From Neorhizobium tomejilense (lineage in GTDB: Bacteria > Pseudomonadota > Alphaproteobacteria > Rhizobiales > Rhizobiaceae), in contig PVBG01000015.1 of NCBI GenBank assembly GCA_002968845.1, positions 1 to 64,000 of the forward strand: 64,000 nucleotides of DNA. The letters are read 5' to 3'. Shown here piece by piece: positions 16,690 through 25,795 of this stretch; the stretch's first letter is position 1, and each line of letters starts with the position of its first letter. Below the pieces are notes generated by a model. It had not been told where the DNA came from and made no database searches. It saw nothing but the letters and a program-made list of their open reading frames with translations. A program made the position numbers and the translations under genes.

Positions 16690-17724
16690 TTATGCTGCAA
16701 GGTCGATGGTTTGCCGGGACCTGGCGCTTTCGATCGCGCCAAACACCATGGCAAGGCTCTTGATGTTGTCTTGTCCCGCGGTTTCCGGCACGCCGCCGGT
16801 TTCGATCGCCGAAAGGAAATCGGCGATGACGCTGGCATGGCCGTGGGTTTCCTCCTCCCGGGCGGGCGGCAGAACCTCGATCGGTATTGCCCCGCGCAGC
16901 AAGCCGCTGTCGCTTCCCGCAATGGAGGCACGGAAGGCGTCTTCCCCGTCCCAGGTCAGCATTCCGTTTGAGCCGACGATGCGCCATTCGCTTTCCCAAC
17001 TCGTGCGCTGGCCTTCGGCGCACCAGGAGCCGCGATAGGTGAAGACCACATCGTCGGAGAGCTGAAACATGGCATTGGCGCTGGCGCCGTGGGCATACCA
17101 GGAGCCGGGCGGATTTGTTTCCAGGCAGTAGACGGAAAGCGGTGTCTTGCCGGAAACGAAGCGCGCTGCATCGAAGGTGTGGATCGCCATGTCCAGAAGC
17201 AGGACATTGTCCATCTGCTCCCGGAAGCCGCCGAAATGCGGGGCGATGAAGAAATCGCAATGGATTGCGGTGATATCGCCGATCGCGCCGCTCTCGACAA
17301 ACCGCCGCATGCGCCGCACACCGGAAATGAAACGCCGGTTCTGCACGACGGCATGGATGCGCCCGGCAGCCTCGGCGGCGCGGATGAGGTCTGTCGCCTC
17401 CTCCATCGAGGTGGCCATGGGTTTTTCGCTCAGCACATGGCATCCATGGGAAAGTGCGGCTTTCACGACGGAATGGCGGGCGGCGGGAATGACGACGTCG
17501 AACACGATGTCCGCACCGGTTTCGCTGAGCACGGCGGTGAGATCGGATCCGACAGAGACGGGCTGAAGAGAAAACTCGGCGGCCAGGGCCTGCGCAACCA
17601 ACACATCGAGATCGACCAGACCCACGACGGTCAGCGCTTGCCTCAGCTTCGGCGTGGACTGGAGCGCACGCAGCCACCCTTTGGCCATGGCTCCGCAGCC
17701 ACACAAAACGACCTTGTATGTCAC
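16690..17724 (-). CDS. Gfo/Idh/MocA-family sugar oxidoreductase
   Basis: The 344-aa NAD(P)-dependent dehydrogenase has an N-terminal Rossmann fold (VVLCGCGAMAKGWLRAL) and the family motif VLSEKPMATSMEEA (E-K-P) near residue 95. A C-terminal alpha/beta domain carries MDNVLLLDMAIHTFDAARF, where D and H mark the catalytic pair. GTG 17724 is preferred because GGAGG sits 6 nt upstream; an ATG at 17742 is in frame but has no spacing for a ribosome site. It is the first gene of the minus-strand operon, just inside the LacI-type operators. With the isomerase it probably converts an imported sugar or cyclitol. Confidence 0.88.
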   Translation of the reverse strand: MTYKVVLCGCGAMAKGWLRALQSTPKLRQALTVVGLVDLDVLVAQALAAEFSLQPVSVGSDLTAVLSETGADIVFDVVIPAARHSVVKAALSHGCHVLSEKPMATSMEEATDLIRAAEAAGRIHAVVQNRRFISGVRRMRRFVESGAIGDITAIHCDFFIAPHFGGFREQMDNVLLLDMAIHTFDAARFVSGKTPLSVYCLETNPPGSWYAHGASANAMFQLSDDVVFTYRGSWCAEGQRTSWESEWRIVGSNGMLTWDGEDAFRASIAGSDSGLLRGAIPIEVLPPAREEETHGHASVIADFLSAIETGGVPETAGQDNIKSLAMVFGAIESARSRQTIDLAA

Positions 17725-17743
17725 CGATATCCTCCCATGCAAT

Positions 17744-17839
17744 GTTTACGGTCCGACACCTCCCGTGCTGCCGTAAACGTTTACGGTACTATGAACGCAT
17801 CAATTTTTTTGTCAATACTGCTTCCGAAAACGATTACGG
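17744..17839. promoter_or_regulatory. LacI-family operators between the sugar operon and its regulator
   Basis: CCGTAAACGTTTACGG at 17771-17786 is a perfect 16-bp palindrome with the central CG step typical of LacI-family sites. CCGAAAACGATTACGG at 17824-17839 is a near-perfect second copy beside the regulator start, and GTTTACGG at 17744-17751 is a half site by the oxidoreductase start. The arrangement supports repression of both divergent transcripts. Confidence 0.85.
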
Positions 17840-17869
17840 TCGTATGTCGAACCCTTGAAAGGCTCCCCT

Positions 17870-18886
17870 GTGACAGGCATCCGCCAACTTGCCGATTATC
17901 TGGATATTTCCATTGGCACCGTGTCGCGCGCGCTCAATGGAAAGGCGGATGTGAACGAGGAAACCCGCAGGCGCGTTCTGGAGGCGGCGGAGAAGCTTGG
18001 CTATGTGCCGAACCAGTCGGGCCGCTCGCTGCGCAAGGGCTCGACCGGCGTGGTCGGTTTCATGATGCAGACCGGCCCGGAAATCACCAGCCAGGGCGAC
18101 GCTTTCTTCATGAGCGTCTTCGACGGAGTGCAGACCGTGCTCAGCCGCCACAAGCTCGATCTCGTCGCCCTGCTCTGCTCTTCCAACGAAGATCCCTATG
18201 CCTATCTGCAACGCACCGTGGCGCGCGGTTTTGCCGATGCCATCATCCTCTCGGCCACCCGCCGCAATGATGCACGGTTCGAACTGTTGCACCGGCACGA
18301 TATTCCCTTCATCTCGCTCGGCCGCAGCCTGACCGATGTCGGCCAGCCGTGGATCGATCTGGACTTCGAAGGCATGGCGGAGGTCGCGATCAAACGGCTG
18401 ATCAAGGCGGGCCACAAAGATATCGGGATCATCTGGCCCCATGGCGATCTCAACCTGGGTTACCTGTTTGCCGATCGATGCCGCGAGGTGCTCGCGGAAC
18501 ATGGGCTTGCCCTCAGCGAAGATCATATCTTCCGGGCGAAACCGAGCGAAGCGGGGGGCTACGCTGTAGCACACGAGATCGCATCCAGATTTCCACGCCC
18601 GTCGGCAATCGTCCTGGTCAATGAGATACTGGTGACAGGGCTATACAAAGGACTGGAGGACGCCGGCGTCAAGCCGGGCAAGGACATTGCGATCATCGGT
18701 CGCTACAGCCCTCAGACCCAGTTCCTCTCTCCGGCGTTGACCTGTTTCACGTTGTCACTTCGTGATCTGGGGATCAGCCTGGCGGAACATCTTCTGTCGG
18801 TCATGCCGGCCTATCAGTCCAACTATGTCGGACAGACATCCCGGGTGATCTGGCCCATGACATTAATCGAAGGCACAAGCGGCTGA
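17870..18886 (+). CDS. LacI-family transcriptional repressor
   Basis: The 338-aa regulator has an N-terminal LacI helix-turn-helix (IRQLADYLDISIGTVSRALN at residues 3-22) and hinge (GYVPNQSGRSLRKGSTGVVG). A periplasmic-binding-protein-like effector domain follows (DAIILSATR, IPFISLGRS, DIAIIGRYSP). GTG 17870 is favoured: GAAAGG lies 7 nt upstream and the HTH starts immediately, whereas TTG 17855 would include the ribosome site. It is divergent from the sugar operon with three candidate operators between, so autoregulated local control is likely. The ligand is presumably the transported sugar or its derivative. Confidence 0.9.
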   Translation: MTGIRQLADYLDISIGTVSRALNGKADVNEETRRRVLEAAEKLGYVPNQSGRSLRKGSTGVVGFMMQTGPEITSQGDAFFMSVFDGVQTVLSRHKLDLVALLCSSNEDPYAYLQRTVARGFADAIILSATRRNDARFELLHRHDIPFISLGRSLTDVGQPWIDLDFEGMAEVAIKRLIKAGHKDIGIIWPHGDLNLGYLFADRCREVLAEHGLALSEDHIFRAKPSEAGGYAVAHEIASRFPRPSAIVLVNEILVTGLYKGLEDAGVKPGKDIAIIGRYSPQTQFLSPALTCFTLSLRDLGISLAEHLLSVMPAYQSNYVGQTSRVIWPMTLIEGTSG

Positions 18887-19126
18887 GCCGCAGTCTCAGC
18901 GGATACCCAGGGTCAACCCAGAAGATGACGTCTTAGCCATGACGCACCTTAAGGAGAATTGGATCGGGGACCTCGGTGTTCGGGCTGGGGAATTTCCCAA
19001 AGGCTTTGCAAAACGCTTGACATCCGGACGGGAGAAAGCAAATGCTCTGCCATGGGGTTGCGATCACCCCACGAGGCCACGGCCGAAGAATCGCGTCCAT
19101 GAACCCGCAACAACGGAGGACGCGTC

Positions 19127-19939
19127 ATGCCGTCATTTCTTGAAATCACACCCGATAAGCTCGCCCGCATCATCGGCACGCCAAACCTGCCGACGATCAT
19201 CGATGTCCGCAACGACGAGGATTTCGGAAGCGATCCTCGGTTGATCCCCGGATCAATCCGTCGGGATTTTCGCCGCGTCACCGAATGGGGCCCTGAAATA
19301 TCCGGTCCTGCCATCGTCCTTTGCCAGAGAGGACAGAAGCTTGGCCATGGCGTTGCGGCACATCTCAGGGCAATGGGGAAACAAGCCGAAACGCTGGAAG
19401 GCGGGTTCGAGGCCTGGCGCGACTCGCAAGGCATTCTCGTTCCCGAGGATAAACTCCCGTCGCGCGACGTCCAGGGACGAACCGTGTGGGTGACGAGGTC
19501 CCGCCCGAAGATAGACCGCATCGCCTGTCCGTGGCTGATCCGTCGGTTCGTCGATCCTGCCGCGATCTTTCTGTTCGTTCCGGCGAGCGAAGTGGCGCTG
19601 GTGGGCGATCGCTTCAACGCGACACCTTTTGACATCGAGGATGTGTTCTGGAGCCATCGCGGGGAACTGTGCACCTTCGACGTGATGATCGACGAGTTCG
19701 GATTGAAGAGCGACGCTCTTTTGCATCTCGCCACCATCGTGCGGGGCGCCGACACGGCCCGGCCCGATCTGGCCCCCGAAGTGCAGGGTCTGCTGGCCAT
19801 CTCGCTCGGATTGTCGCGGATGTTCAATGACGATCTTGAGCAATTGGAGGCAGGCCTGCTGGTCTATGACGCGATGTATCGCTGGTGCCGCGACGCCACC
19901 GAGGAGACCCATAACTGGCCAAATCCGAGGAAGGGGTAG
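19127..19939 (+). CDS. chrB: rhodanese-ChrB fusion (sulfurtransferase/chromate resistance protein)
   Basis: The 270-aa cytosolic protein has a rhodanese domain in residues 8-105 (TIIDVRNDEDF; VLCQRGQKLGHGVAAHLR with Cys in the active loop; TLEGGFEAWRDS). A ChrB C-terminal domain covers about residues 120-265 (RPKIDRIACPWLIRRFVDP; HLATIVRGADTAR; YDAMYRWCRD). ChrB-type proteins confer or regulate chromate resistance (established); the fused rhodanese suggests a sulfur or redox step. ATG 19127 follows a GGAGG ribosome site. Only 5 bp separate it from chrA, so the two form an operon. The N-terminal regulatory half of classical ChrB is absent. Confidence 0.87.
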   Translation: MPSFLEITPDKLARIIGTPNLPTIIDVRNDEDFGSDPRLIPGSIRRDFRRVTEWGPEISGPAIVLCQRGQKLGHGVAAHLRAMGKQAETLEGGFEAWRDSQGILVPEDKLPSRDVQGRTVWVTRSRPKIDRIACPWLIRRFVDPAAIFLFVPASEVALVGDRFNATPFDIEDVFWSHRGELCTFDVMIDEFGLKSDALLHLATIVRGADTARPDLAPEVQGLLAISLGLSRMFNDDLEQLEAGLLVYDAMYRWCRDATEETHNWPNPRKG

Positions 19940-19944
19940 CGGCC

Positions 19945-21351
19945 ATGACCGATACGGCAAAAAGCCTCATCGCCAGCCAGCCGGTCGCCGGCGGCGATAT
20001 CGTGCCTCTCTCCGAAGCCGTCAAGGTCTGGGCACGGGTCGCCGCACTCAGCTTCGGCGGCCCGGCCGGCCAGATCGCGGTGATGCACCGGATCGTCGTC
20101 GACGAAAAGCGCTGGGTCGGGGAGCATCGTTTCCTTCACGCCCTCAACTACTGCATGCTTCTGCCTGGTCCCGAGGCCCATCAGCTCGCCATCTACCTCG
20201 GCTGGCTGCTCAACAAAACCAAGGGCGGCATGATTGCCGGCCTTCTATTCGTTCTACCCGGTTTCATCTCGATCCTGGCGCTGAGCTACATCTACGTCCT
20301 CTTCGGCGACGTGACCGTCATCGAGGGAATGTTCTTCGGCCTGAAATGTGCCGTTCTCGCTGTCGTCATTCAGGCGGTCTTTCGGATCGGCAGTCGCGCC
20401 CTCAAGAACAAGGTGATGGTGGCGATCGCCACCGCCGCGTTTGTGGCGATCTTCCTCCTTCACGTGCCGTTTCCACTGATCATCATCGGTGCTGGTGCCA
20501 TCGGATATTTTGGCGGCCGTGCCGGGGTCGCTGCATTCAGGGTCGGCGGCGGGCACAAATCCGGTTCCGGCAAAATCCTCGAAGATCGGGACTCCGTTCT
20601 CGGCGAAGACATTCCCGTCCATGCGCGATCGAACTTGGCCTGGTCGCTGAAGACCTCAGGCATCCTTGCGGCGCTGTGGCTCCTTCCGGTCGCCGTTCTG
20701 CTGCTGACGCTCGGCCGTGACAACGTATTTTCGCAAATCGGCGTGTTTTTCAGTCAGATGGCGGTCGTCACCTTCGGCGGCGCCTATGCCGTGCTCGCTT
20801 ATGTCGCGCAGGAGGCCGTCGAGCAGTTCGGCTGGCTCCGTCCGGGTGAAATGCTCGATGGACTCGGCATGGCGGAGACGACACCCGGGCCATTGATCAT
20901 GGTCACGCAATTTGTCGGGTTCCTTGCGGGCCATCGTGATCCGGGAGCGATCAATCCGCTGACCGCAGCGACCCTCGCCGCCATCCTGACGACCTGGGTT
21001 ACGTTCCTGCCAAGCTTCCTCTGGATTTTCGCAGGCGCCCCGTTCATCGAAAAGATGCGGGGCAACGTCGCCTTGACGGGGGCAATGTCGGCAATCACTG
21101 CCGCCGTCGTCGGCGTGATCCTCAACCTCGCGGTCTGGTTCGGCCTGCACGTCCTGTTTGGCGAGGTTCGACAGATATCGGCGGGTCCATGGTCGATGGA
21201 TATACCTGTCTTGAGCTCGGTTATCCTGCCCTCGCTCGTTTTAACGGCCATCGCGGCCATATCCATCTTCCGCTTCGGCCTGTCGGTCATCACGACGCTT
21301 CTGGGGTCAGCAGTTTTGGGAATCTGCTGGAAGTTTATCGCCTTGAGTTGA
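19945..21351 (+). CDS. chrA: chromate transporter ChrA
   Basis: The 468-aa inner-membrane protein is the long type, built of two homologous CHR domains. The first carries ALSFGGPAGQIAVMHRIVVD and LPGPEAHQLAIYLGW; the second carries VVTFGGAYAVLAYVAQEAV and ETTPGPLIMVTQFVGFLAG. About ten membrane segments are evident. ChrA expels chromate driven by the proton motive force (established). ATG 19945 starts 5 bp after the rhodanese-ChrB gene. A hydrophilic loop around residue 215 joins the two halves. Confidence 0.94.
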   Translation: MTDTAKSLIASQPVAGGDIVPLSEAVKVWARVAALSFGGPAGQIAVMHRIVVDEKRWVGEHRFLHALNYCMLLPGPEAHQLAIYLGWLLNKTKGGMIAGLLFVLPGFISILALSYIYVLFGDVTVIEGMFFGLKCAVLAVVIQAVFRIGSRALKNKVMVAIATAAFVAIFLLHVPFPLIIIGAGAIGYFGGRAGVAAFRVGGGHKSGSGKILEDRDSVLGEDIPVHARSNLAWSLKTSGILAALWLLPVAVLLLTLGRDNVFSQIGVFFSQMAVVTFGGAYAVLAYVAQEAVEQFGWLRPGEMLDGLGMAETTPGPLIMVTQFVGFLAGHRDPGAINPLTAATLAAILTTWVTFLPSFLWIFAGAPFIEKMRGNVALTGAMSAITAAVVGVILNLAVWFGLHVLFGEVRQISAGPWSMDIPVLSSVILPSLVLTAIAAISIFRFGLSVITTLLGSAVLGICWKFIALS

Positions 21352-21452
21352 TGTGGGCCGAGACGCTTGGCGTCTCGGCATTGTTTAGATTGGTGCCGGT
21401 CAAGGGGCGACGCGAATAGATCCTGCGGCTTTGACGCGACTGGTGCAGCTGT

Positions 21453-21692
21453 CTACCGCCACTGCGCCGCATTGCCTGCCGCACAGCCGTAGGGCGGCAA
21501 GGAGCCGGCAAAGGTGGCCTTGAGCTTGGCGCACCCCCAGCTGTTGATCGGACCGGGCATGGCACTGTTGAGCGTAATGCCGACTTCATCATAGGGGCTG
21601 TCGGTATTGGTGACATAACGATGCCAGCGGAAACCGACAAGAACAACGATTGCAAGGACGACCGTCAGCAGCAGGCGAATCAATTTCTTCAT
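21453..21692 (-). CDS. small membrane-anchored protein of unknown function
   Basis: The 79-aa product begins KKLIRLLLTVVLAIVVLVGF, one membrane segment or uncleaved signal anchor. A short periplasmic part with two Cys residues follows (SWGCAKLKATF, PPYGCAAGN), probably disulfide-bonded. ATG 21692 follows an AAGGATA ribosome site. Similar small proteins occur in Agrobacterium and Rhizobium, but I know no function. It stands alone, convergent with chrA. Confidence 0.65.
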   Translation of the reverse strand: MKKLIRLLLTVVLAIVVLVGFRWHRYVTNTDSPYDEVGITLNSAMPGPINSWGCAKLKATFAGSLPPYGCAAGNAAQWR

Positions 21693-21876
21693 GGGAATAT
21701 CCTTCAGACGCAAAATCCAGCGTCTAGCACCCGGATGTCGAAGCTGAAAGTGCTGCTGCCAAGCGCACGCGGGTCCCGTCGGACACAAGGGCCGCAATTG
21801 AGATCGCGACCCTTATCTTGCGACCACCTACCCCCTAACAGGGCGGGGATGGGATCGGGATTTGCACGCGTTGCGG

Positions 21877-22773
21877 TCAGCCCCACTTCATTTCGCCAGT
21901 GGCGACCTTGGAGCCTATGTCGAGCGCGATGCCCATGCCAAGCCCCGGGAAGCGCGCTTCCATTACCGCCTTCAGCCCGGCCGAACCATTGGCCTTTGCC
22001 AGTTCTTCCTCGAACGCCTTCAAATAGGCGATGGTATGGGCGACGCCTGAAAGGTCGCTCAGTGCTTCCGGCATCATGTGGCCGGCGACCACAATCGCTG
22101 GCTTGCGCGCTGCGATCTTCTCGAGATTGGCGATCCAGGCGGCCCGCAATTCGGCGCTGTTGGTGTCGGCCGTCCAGACGTGAACACCGTTGAAGATCAT
22201 CACGCCGCCGAATACGGCGTTCAGCGACGGGACGAAGAGATAACGGCGATTGGACAAGCCTTCCGCGTCGACGATCTCGACGATCTCGCCGTCAACCGTC
22301 AGCGTCTTGCCGTCAAAGGTTTCCGGCATGACGACGTCGGCCAGCGCCTGCGGGCCGTTCTCCTTGAGCTGCGGCCCCCAGACAGCAAGCTTCTTCTCGA
22401 CGCTGCTCTTGATGGCCGCGACAGTTGCCGAAGCCGCGATAACCTTGGCACCCGGGAAGGCAGCCTTGATCGGGCCAAGGCTGAAATAATAATCCGGATC
22501 GGACTGGCTGACATAGATCTTGGTGAGCGTCTTGCCCGTGGCCTTGATCGCTTCGGCGACAGCCTTGCCGTCGGCGAGCGTGAAGCCGCCGTCGATCAAT
22601 ATGGCTTCCGTTGCGCCGGAGACCAGGACCGGGCTGCGGAAGAACCCGTTCTGCCCGGCAGGAAAGTGCTTCCACGTCAGGCCGGTGGCGGCATGGCCGA
22701 GACCCACGGGCGCAAAAACGGCGGTGGCGCCTGCGCCGAGAGTGGTTTTCATCATCGTTCTCCTTGTGAACAT
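21877..22773 (-). CDS. exported MBL-fold protein with altered metal site
   Basis: The 298-aa protein has a twin-arginine-like signal (TRRTMMKTTLGAGATAVFAP, ending GHA near residue 27). MBL-fold markers follow: AILIDGGFTLADGKAVAEAI, YVSQSDPDYYFSLGPIKAAF, then VVAGHMMPEAL. In a normal metallo-beta-lactamase the second block would be H-x-H-x-D-H; here it reads S-x-S-x-P-D-Y, so the zinc-binding histidines are replaced while the later Gly-His survives. ATG 22773 keeps the arginine pair; a second plausible start is at 22755 after AAGGAG. It is divergent from a LysR gene that may control it. Confidence 0.8.
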   Translation of the reverse strand: MFTRRTMMKTTLGAGATAVFAPVGLGHAATGLTWKHFPAGQNGFFRSPVLVSGATEAILIDGGFTLADGKAVAEAIKATGKTLTKIYVSQSDPDYYFSLGPIKAAFPGAKVIAASATVAAIKSSVEKKLAVWGPQLKENGPQALADVVMPETFDGKTLTVDGEIVEIVDAEGLSNRRYLFVPSLNAVFGGVMIFNGVHVWTADTNSAELRAAWIANLEKIAARKPAIVVAGHMMPEALSDLSGVAHTIAYLKAFEEELAKANGSAGLKAVMEARFPGLGMGIALDIGSKVATGEMKWG

Positions 22774-23010
22774 CGCTGTCTCCTGGTGTTGCGTTCGGTC
22801 TCTGGAATTCAGGTTATGACGACTGGGCTGGCAGCCTGATGGGATGCCGGTCTGATCCCGGCAGCGGATCCAGCCGATGGGGGATGTGGATCCTGACGCT
22901 CATGCCGCGCTGCTTGTGAAGCCGTAAATGACATGAGGAAATAGAACCAGGAAGACCAACAAACACGACAGAATGTATGCTAAGAGCTGACAATCACAGG
23001 GGAAGCCTTC

Positions 23011-23925
23011 ATGCAGGATGCGACCAATCTCAACCGGCTCGCCTATTTTGTGGCTGTCATCGATGCGGGGTCTTTCACCCGGGCGGCCGAGTATCTCGGC
23101 ATCACCAAGGCGGTCGTCAGCCAGCAGGTTGCAAGGCTGGAAAAGGAGGTCGGCACGACGTTGCTGATGCGCACGACGCGGCGTCTGCAGCCGACCGAGG
23201 CGGGCCGGATGTTTCACGCCCGATGCGTATCGATCCTGAGGGAGGCCGAGGATGCGCTGGCGGAACTGGCGCAAGCCAGGTCAGAACCCAAAGGCCTGTT
23301 GAGGATCACGGCGCCCTATGACTATGGCACCTCGGTCATCGTGCCGGTGGTCACCGCCTTCACGGCCCGTTATCTGGATTGCAAGGTCGAACTGAACCTC
23401 AGCGACAAGATGGTCGATCTGGTCGCCGACAATATGGACCTCGCCATTCGTGTCGGGTGGCTCGCCGACTCAAGCCTGCAGGCCAGGCGGATCGGCTCGT
23501 TTCAGCAATACCTGGTCGGTCCGCCACAGCTTGCCGGCAGAATAGCGGACCTGAATGGGCTCGCCGAGTTACCCACCCTGCCTTTTGTTGCCAACAACGC
23601 GCTACGAGAACCCTTGGAGTGGAGGTTCACGCGCGGCGGTCAGGAGACGCTGACGGTGCGGTTCAAGGCGTCGATCGCGATCAATACCACGCCGGCGGTC
23701 ATGCAAGCGGCGCGGCAAGGTGGCGGATTGTCGGTCCTGCCGGACTTTCTCGCGAACGCTGAACTGGCCAGTGGACGCCTGATTCACGTCCTGCCCGATT
23801 GGCAGCTGCCCTCGGGTGGCGTGTTCACGGTCTATCCGGCGGCACGCTTCCGTCCGCCGAAAGTCTCCGCATTCGTGGAAATGCTGATAGCGGGTTTGAG
23901 AACCGAAACACCGGGCGCGGAATGA
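23011..23925 (+). CDS. LysR-family transcriptional regulator
   Basis: The 304-aa regulator has an N-terminal helix-turn-helix (NRLAYFVAVIDAGSFTRAAE with YLGITKAVVSQQVARLEKEV). A LysR substrate-binding domain follows (GLLRITAPYDYGTSVIVPVV; MDLAIRVGWLADSSL; GLSVLPDFLANAEL), typical of the CrgA-like clade. It is divergent from the MBL-fold gene with 237 bp between, the standard arrangement for a LysR regulator and its target. The effector is unknown. Confidence 0.88.
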   Translation: MQDATNLNRLAYFVAVIDAGSFTRAAEYLGITKAVVSQQVARLEKEVGTTLLMRTTRRLQPTEAGRMFHARCVSILREAEDALAELAQARSEPKGLLRITAPYDYGTSVIVPVVTAFTARYLDCKVELNLSDKMVDLVADNMDLAIRVGWLADSSLQARRIGSFQQYLVGPPQLAGRIADLNGLAELPTLPFVANNALREPLEWRFTRGGQETLTVRFKASIAINTTPAVMQAARQGGGLSVLPDFLANAELASGRLIHVLPDWQLPSGGVFTVYPAARFRPPKVSAFVEMLIAGLRTETPGAE

Positions 23926-23950
23926 AATCCGGTTCCCGGCCATCTGCGGC

Positions 23951-24002
23951 TTGACAGACTTTCCAATTCACTCATAGTAGAAATTGGTCAGACAGTCTGA
24001 CC
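23951..24002 (+). promoter_or_regulatory. promoter with overlapping GntR-type palindrome
   Basis: TTGACA at 23951-23956 is followed, 16-17 bp on, by a weak -10 (CATAGT/ATAGTA near 23974). Just downstream, GGTCAGACAGTCTGACC at 23986-24002 is a 17-bp palindrome with perfect 8-bp arms around a central A. It overlaps the expected transcription start and lies 40 bp before the FadR-type regulator, as expected for autorepression. Confidence 0.75.
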
Positions 24003-24041
24003 GCCTGCGCATCAAGGGAGTGATGCGCTCGGAGGAGTTCG

Positions 24042-24755
24042 ATGTTCGTGGCGTTGGAGCCGCGCCGGCTTTATCGCCAGGTCGCGGAGCAGATTCGTGT
24101 GCTGATCGACACGGGGGAACTGAAGCCGGGATCAAGGCTTCCGCCCGAACGGGAGCTTGCCGAGCGATTTTCCGTTTCCCGGCCGACAGTCCGCGAGGCA
24201 CTGATCGTGCTCGAGGTCGAAGGCCGGATCCAGATCCGGATGGGATCCGGCGTCTACATCTCCAGCGCCCCGAAACAGCCCGCGAGTGTCCTGCCGAACG
24301 ACGAAGGCGGCGGCCCCCTCGAAATTCTTCAGGCGCGCTGCCTGATCGAAAGCGGCATCGCGGAAGAGGCCGCGCGTCTCGTAACGCCCGACGGCATTGC
24401 CCGCATCGATCTGCTGCTGGAGCGCATGGAGCAGTCGCTGAACGACGGCCCGGTCGCTCTTGCCTGCGACCGCGATTTTCACACGGCGATCGCCGACATC
24501 ATCGGCAATTCGGCGCTGAAGCACTTCACCGGGCTGATCTACGACACGCGGATGTCGCCCTATTTCACCAAGCTCGCCAGCTACTTCGAAGGGCCGCACA
24601 CCTGGAAGCTGGCGCTCGAGGAGCACCGTGTCATTCGTGACGCCATTGCCGCGGGGGACCCCGCCGCGGCGCGCGAGGCCATGCGTCGTCACCTGACGCT
24701 GGCGCAAAAGAGATTCTCGGAAAGCTTCGAGGAGGAGCCGACCAGAGAAGACTGA
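24042..24755 (+). CDS. FadR-type GntR regulator of the aldonate operon
   Basis: The 237-aa protein has a GntR winged helix in residues 8-75 (LYRQVAEQIRVLIDTGELKP; LPPERELAERFSVSRPTVRE). An FCD effector domain follows (EARLVT-type helix; CDRDFHTAIADIIGNSALKH; LEEHRVIRDAIAAGDPAAAR) with the D, H, H metal-binding residues of this class visible. ATG 24042 follows GGAGGAG. It is the first gene of the TRAP/dehydrogenase/uxuA cluster, 57 bp before dctP. With the palindrome just upstream, it is probably an autoregulated repressor released by an aldonate or hexuronate intermediate. Confidence 0.9.
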   Translation: MFVALEPRRLYRQVAEQIRVLIDTGELKPGSRLPPERELAERFSVSRPTVREALIVLEVEGRIQIRMGSGVYISSAPKQPASVLPNDEGGGPLEILQARCLIESGIAEEAARLVTPDGIARIDLLLERMEQSLNDGPVALACDRDFHTAIADIIGNSALKHFTGLIYDTRMSPYFTKLASYFEGPHTWKLALEEHRVIRDAIAAGDPAAAREAMRRHLTLAQKRFSESFEEEPTRED

Positions 24756-24812
24756 CCGTCCGCCATTGCGGCCGGGTCGACCATACAGTTCCGTTTCACC
24801 TGGGAGGAAAGA

Positions 24813-25787
24813 ATGAAACACCGACTGAAGACATTGCTGGGCGCCGCTGCCATCATCGTTGCATCGACGCTTTCGGCGCATGCCGAAACCGTGCTGAAAT
24901 GGGCTCATGTCTATGAGACACCCGAGCCTTTCCACACCGACTCGGTCTGGGCTGCCGGCGAGATCGCCAAGCGGACCAATGGCCGCTACAAGATCGACGT
25001 CTATCCGGCTTCACAGCTTGGAAAAGAAGCCGATATCAACCAGGGCCTCAAGCTCGGCACCGTGGACATCATCATCTCCGGCTCCAGCTTTGCGGCGCGC
25101 GACCACAAGCCGATCGGGGTCACCTATTATCCCTACATCTTCCGCGACCCGAGCCATCTTCTGGCCTATACGAAGAGCGACGTCTTCAAGAAGCTCGCCA
25201 AGGGCTACGAAGACAAGACGGGCAACCACATCGTCGCTCTCAGCTATTATGGAACGCGCCACACCACATCCAATCGCCCGATTTCGAAATGCGCCGATAT
25301 GGCGGGCCTGAAGATGCGCGTACCGGATGTTCCGGCCTATCTGGCAATGCCGCGCGCCTGCGGTGCAAACACGACGCCGATTGCTTTTGCGGAAGTCTAT
25401 CTGGCGCTGCAGAACGGTACGGTGGAAGCGCAGGAAAATCCGCTGACGACGATCGAGGCCAAGAAGTTCTACGAGGTTCAGAAGAACATCGTGCTGACCG
25501 GCCACATCGTCGATCATCTCAATACCGTCGTCTCCAAGACCCGCTGGGCCAGCCTCTCCGACGAAGACAAGAAGATCTTCACGGATGTGATGCTGGAAGC
25601 CGCAGCCCGCACGACCAAGACCATCGAAGCCCGCGAAAAGGCGCTCGTCGATGAATTCAAGAAGAAGGGCCTGACCGTTACCGACATCGATAAGGCAGAC
25701 TTCGAGAAGAACGTCATCGACAAGGTGAAGCTCGAGGACTTCGGCTACGAAAAGGCCGACTGGGAAGCCATCCGCGCATTGAAGTGA
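24813..25787 (+). CDS. dctP: TRAP transporter substrate-binding protein (DctP type)
   Basis: The 324-aa periplasmic protein has a Sec signal peptide (KTLLGAAAIIVASTLSAHA) and TRAP-family markers: LKWAHVYETPEPFHTDSVWA, YPASQLGKEADINQGLKLGT, and GLKMRVPDVPAYLAMPRACG. In the last block the conserved Arg binds the substrate carboxylate. AQENPLTTI with a later His-x-x-DHLNTVVS also fits. It delivers a carboxylated sugar acid to DctQM encoded next. ATG 24813 follows GGGAGG. Confidence 0.93.
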   Translation: MKHRLKTLLGAAAIIVASTLSAHAETVLKWAHVYETPEPFHTDSVWAAGEIAKRTNGRYKIDVYPASQLGKEADINQGLKLGTVDIIISGSSFAARDHKPIGVTYYPYIFRDPSHLLAYTKSDVFKKLAKGYEDKTGNHIVALSYYGTRHTTSNRPISKCADMAGLKMRVPDVPAYLAMPRACGANTTPIAFAEVYLALQNGTVEAQENPLTTIEAKKFYEVQKNIVLTGHIVDHLNTVVSKTRWASLSDEDKKIFTDVMLEAAARTTKTIEAREKALVDEFKKKGLTVTDIDKADFEKNVIDKVKLEDFGYEKADWEAIRALK

Positions 25788-25795
25788 CGACCCCA

